Shown here: piece after piece, positions 61,789 to 64,000 of the stretch | Layout of the letters: every line of letters begins with the position of its first letter | Numbering within the stretch: the stretch's first letter is position 1 | Translations under genes and position numbers: made by a program | The notes under the pieces: model-generated | Seen by the model: the letters and a program-made list of their open reading frames with translations, nothing else | What the model was told of the DNA's origin: nothing | Databases searched by the model: none | Origin: Homalodisca vitripennis | Lineage: Eukaryota; Arthropoda; Insecta; Hemiptera; Cicadellidae | NCBI RefSeq assembly: GCF_021130785.1 | Contig: NW_025777641.1 | Span: 18,896 to 82,895, forward strand | Direction of reading: 5' to 3' | Length of the DNA stretch: 64,000 nucleotides

Positions 61789-63058
61789 TATAATATTTTT
61801 CTATACATCTATATATATACAGCCGCAATTGTGTAACTGTAAACTCACTAGATCACTGATATGTGATAGATACAAATTCTAACATAGTTTCTAGATTAAG
61901 TGCTGTGAAAACTTTTAGAAATTTGGCAGCGCAGGGTACCTTTCACAATATGACGAGCCGGAGGTATAAAGTCTGAAACACCGGACTTTTTTTACTTTTA
62001 ATACCCCTCAAAGAAAATACTTCCGAAGAAAAATTTCATGCCACATGGTTTTTCACACCTTGCAGGCCTTTTTTGTAAGCCCTCGATAGCGGTTTTCCTC
62101 TTCCAGGCGAACCGTTTGGAGCTAGCTCGGATGCTGGACGAAAAAAGTGTCATAAATCCCCCAGGGAATGAAGTGAACTACTCAAAAAATGGTCCAGTGG
62201 ACTTTTTGTCTCTATCTATCCATGGTTAAGTCGTATCAAAACGCTCGAACATGTTGGACATTCCAGAGATTTTTTCTGATAAAAATAAATATTTCGAGCC
62301 CGATAGCGGCCGAACCGTTTGTCGTAGCTCAAATCTGTTTGGGAACCATCAAATTAGCAAATTGCGGCGAATCTACAGGAAAAAGGGTCTTAGTGACTTT
62401 TTTGGCTTTATCTCTATGTGGTTTGGCCGAAAAAAACGTGGATTATGTGCAATTTCTTTTGTAATATTTACGTGAAAAGTTTGTTTTTGAGGTCGATAGC
62501 GGCTCGAAACCATTGGTCGGGAAGGGCGAAAATAATAAAAACAAAGGTATAGATATAGGAAATGAATGGTTCCTGATCGTACATAAAAAAGGTCTAGTGA
62601 CTTTTTACCTTCTAATCCTCCATTAATGGGTTTGGGCCGCAAAATGCGATTTGAAATGAGAAAGATAGTTGGAAATTATTTCGCCCTACAAATTTACATT
62701 CGCGGGCTTGAGATAGGCGGCTAAACGGTTGGTCCGTAGGCTCAAAACAAATTTTTTCACCAGGATTTAGCAAATAATGTGATCTACAAAAAACGAGCCC
62801 AGTAACATTTTGCCCTACTCCTCAACGGTTTGGCCGCATAACGCGTTTTAAAGTATTTGGATTTTTATGTTTTTACGTGATATTTTTAATACTGCCCCAG
62901 TTGACCCCATGGTCTTTTGTCCTAAGCTCTGTACTTGCCTAAAATTATAGGTCCGTAGCTTAAATCTGATGGCAATTAATCGAAAATAGACAAAATTAAA
63001 TTTTCTGACAAGAACAATGTGCAGTGTCACTTTTTTTGTCTTGTATCTCTAACGGTTA
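61789..63058 (+). repeat. Satellite unit U28 (short type, inflated by insertions)
   Basis: 1270 bp against about 1085 bp for sister units. The excess is mostly scattered one-base to few-base insertions plus one ~14-bp insertion near 62093-62106 (GTTTTCCTCTTCCA) inside the GCGGGCGAACC motif. Confidence 0.75.
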
Positions 63059-64000
63059 TCTAAATACTTATACAGCCGCATTGTGTAACTCACTCACTGA
63101 CTGATGGATAGATAAACAAATTCTAACATAGTTTTAGAAGTGCTCGGAAACTATAAATTTGGCACGCAGGTACCTTTCAATCACAATAATGACCCCGGAG
63201 GAAAAGTCTGAAAACCGGACTTTTTTTACCTTTTAAAACCCCTCAAAAAAATTTCGAGAAAAATTTCATGCATTTTTCACACCTTTGCAGGCCTTTTTTG
63301 TAAGCCTGATAGCGGGCGAAAACCGTTGGAGCTAGCTCGGATTCCTGACGAAAAAATTCATAATCAGGAATGAGGTGAACTACAAAAAAGGTCCCATGAC
63401 TTTTTGCTCTATCTTCCATGGTTATAGCGACAAAACGCTTCGACGAACATTTGAAATTACCAGAGATTATTTTTCGATAAAAATAATATTTAGAGCCTCG
63501 ATAATCGGCCGATACCGTTGGTCGGTAGCTCAAATCTTGATTGAACCATCAAATTAGGCAAATTGCGCGATCTACAGAAAAGTTTAAGTGACTTTTTGCA
63601 TTTATCTCAATTGGTTTGGACCGAAAAAAACGTGATTATGTGCAATTTTCTTTTGTAATATTTACGTGAAAAGTTTGTTATTTGAGGTCGATAGCGGCGA
63701 AACTGTTGGTCGGTAGGGCAAAATAAAACAAAAGGGATAGATATAGGAAATGAAGTGATCTACAATAAAAGTTCTAGTGACTTTTTACTCTATCTCCATT
63801 AGTTTGGCCGCAAAATGCGATTAAATGAAAAGAATTGGAAATTGGTCGCCTACACATTTACATTCCGGGCTTGATAGAGGTCTAAACGGTTGGTCGTATC
63901 TCAATGTTTACAAATTTTCACAAACGCAGGGATTTTAGCAAATAATGTGATCTAAACAAAAAAGGCCCAGTAACATTTTGGGCCCTATCCTCAACGGTTT
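63059..64000 (+). repeat. Satellite unit U29 (cut by window end)
   Basis: Short-type unit up to its fourth sub-repeat; 942 bp where U14 needs about 888 bp to reach the same point. Confidence 0.8.

Larger units (their letters stand above)
38642..64000 (+). mobile_element. Array B: tandem units U13-U29
   Basis: Same family and orientation as array A. Unit starts: 38642, 40397, 41482, 42566, 45800, 47727, 49635, 50732, 51841, 52936, 54017, 55108, 56180, 57264, 58361, 61789 and 63059. It begins with a clean 5' end against unique DNA and runs off the window. The eight units from 49635 to 58360 are short ~1.08-1.1 kb repeats. Confidence 0.8.

Overview
The window looks like repeat-rich nuclear DNA from an animal, most likely an arthropod. 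It is AT-rich, with no operons or dense coding. It holds a decayed Helitron-type helicase tail and tandem arrays of a complex repeat whose tetranucleotide run and following block resemble short insect transposable elements. I cannot name the species, and I see no intact host gene, tRNA, rRNA or CRISPR array.

Layout. 1-4060: the C-terminal tail of a Helitron-type helicase pseudogene, a ~52-bp minisatellite, and scattered copies of a GC-rich repeat, with one scrap of the main satellite at 2221-2293. 4061-5234: AT-rich filler. 5235-26190 (array A): one 3' end fragment and twelve head-to-tail units (U1-U12). 26191-38641: a 12.4-kb AT-rich island with no recognisable gene, one internal duplication and one old satellite remnant (37555-37870). 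38642-64000 (array B): units U13-U29, the last cut by the window edge.

Unit structure. Every unit starts with TC plus a TATA-rich stretch, then a conserved GCCGCATG header, a CTGA/CTCA tetranucleotide run and four to five diverged ~180-bp sub-repeats. Full-length units continue into a cargo zone and finish with a perfect 8-bp GC hairpin 15 nt before the unit end. The cargo zone is one of three things: a C-tract minisatellite; an 'empty' spacer; or, in U10, U16 and U27, a ~0.9-kb pseudogene. Short units (~1.08 kb) all stop at the same breakpoint before the cargo zone and hairpin, and form the long run U19-U26.

The cargo pseudogene combines an N-terminal papain-fold cysteine-protease-like domain (Gln-Cys and Phe-Asp-Pro-His motifs, resembling the C76/OTU-like group) with a C-terminal AT-hook (RGRPK). 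All three copies share an in-frame TGA, so the gene was probably dead before it was multiplied. My main hypothesis is that the arrays are head-to-tail concatemers of a Helitron-like element that captured this gene. The TC start, 3' hairpin, T after each 3' end and nearby helicase remnant fit; the lack of a canonical CTRR end does not.

Caution: from about 50.6 kb, and severely from 58.2 kb, the sequence carries many one-base insertions relative to sister copies, and a C/A-only block replaces normal satellite at about 59300-59515. This looks like uncorrected long-read error. Open frames there should not be taken at face value.
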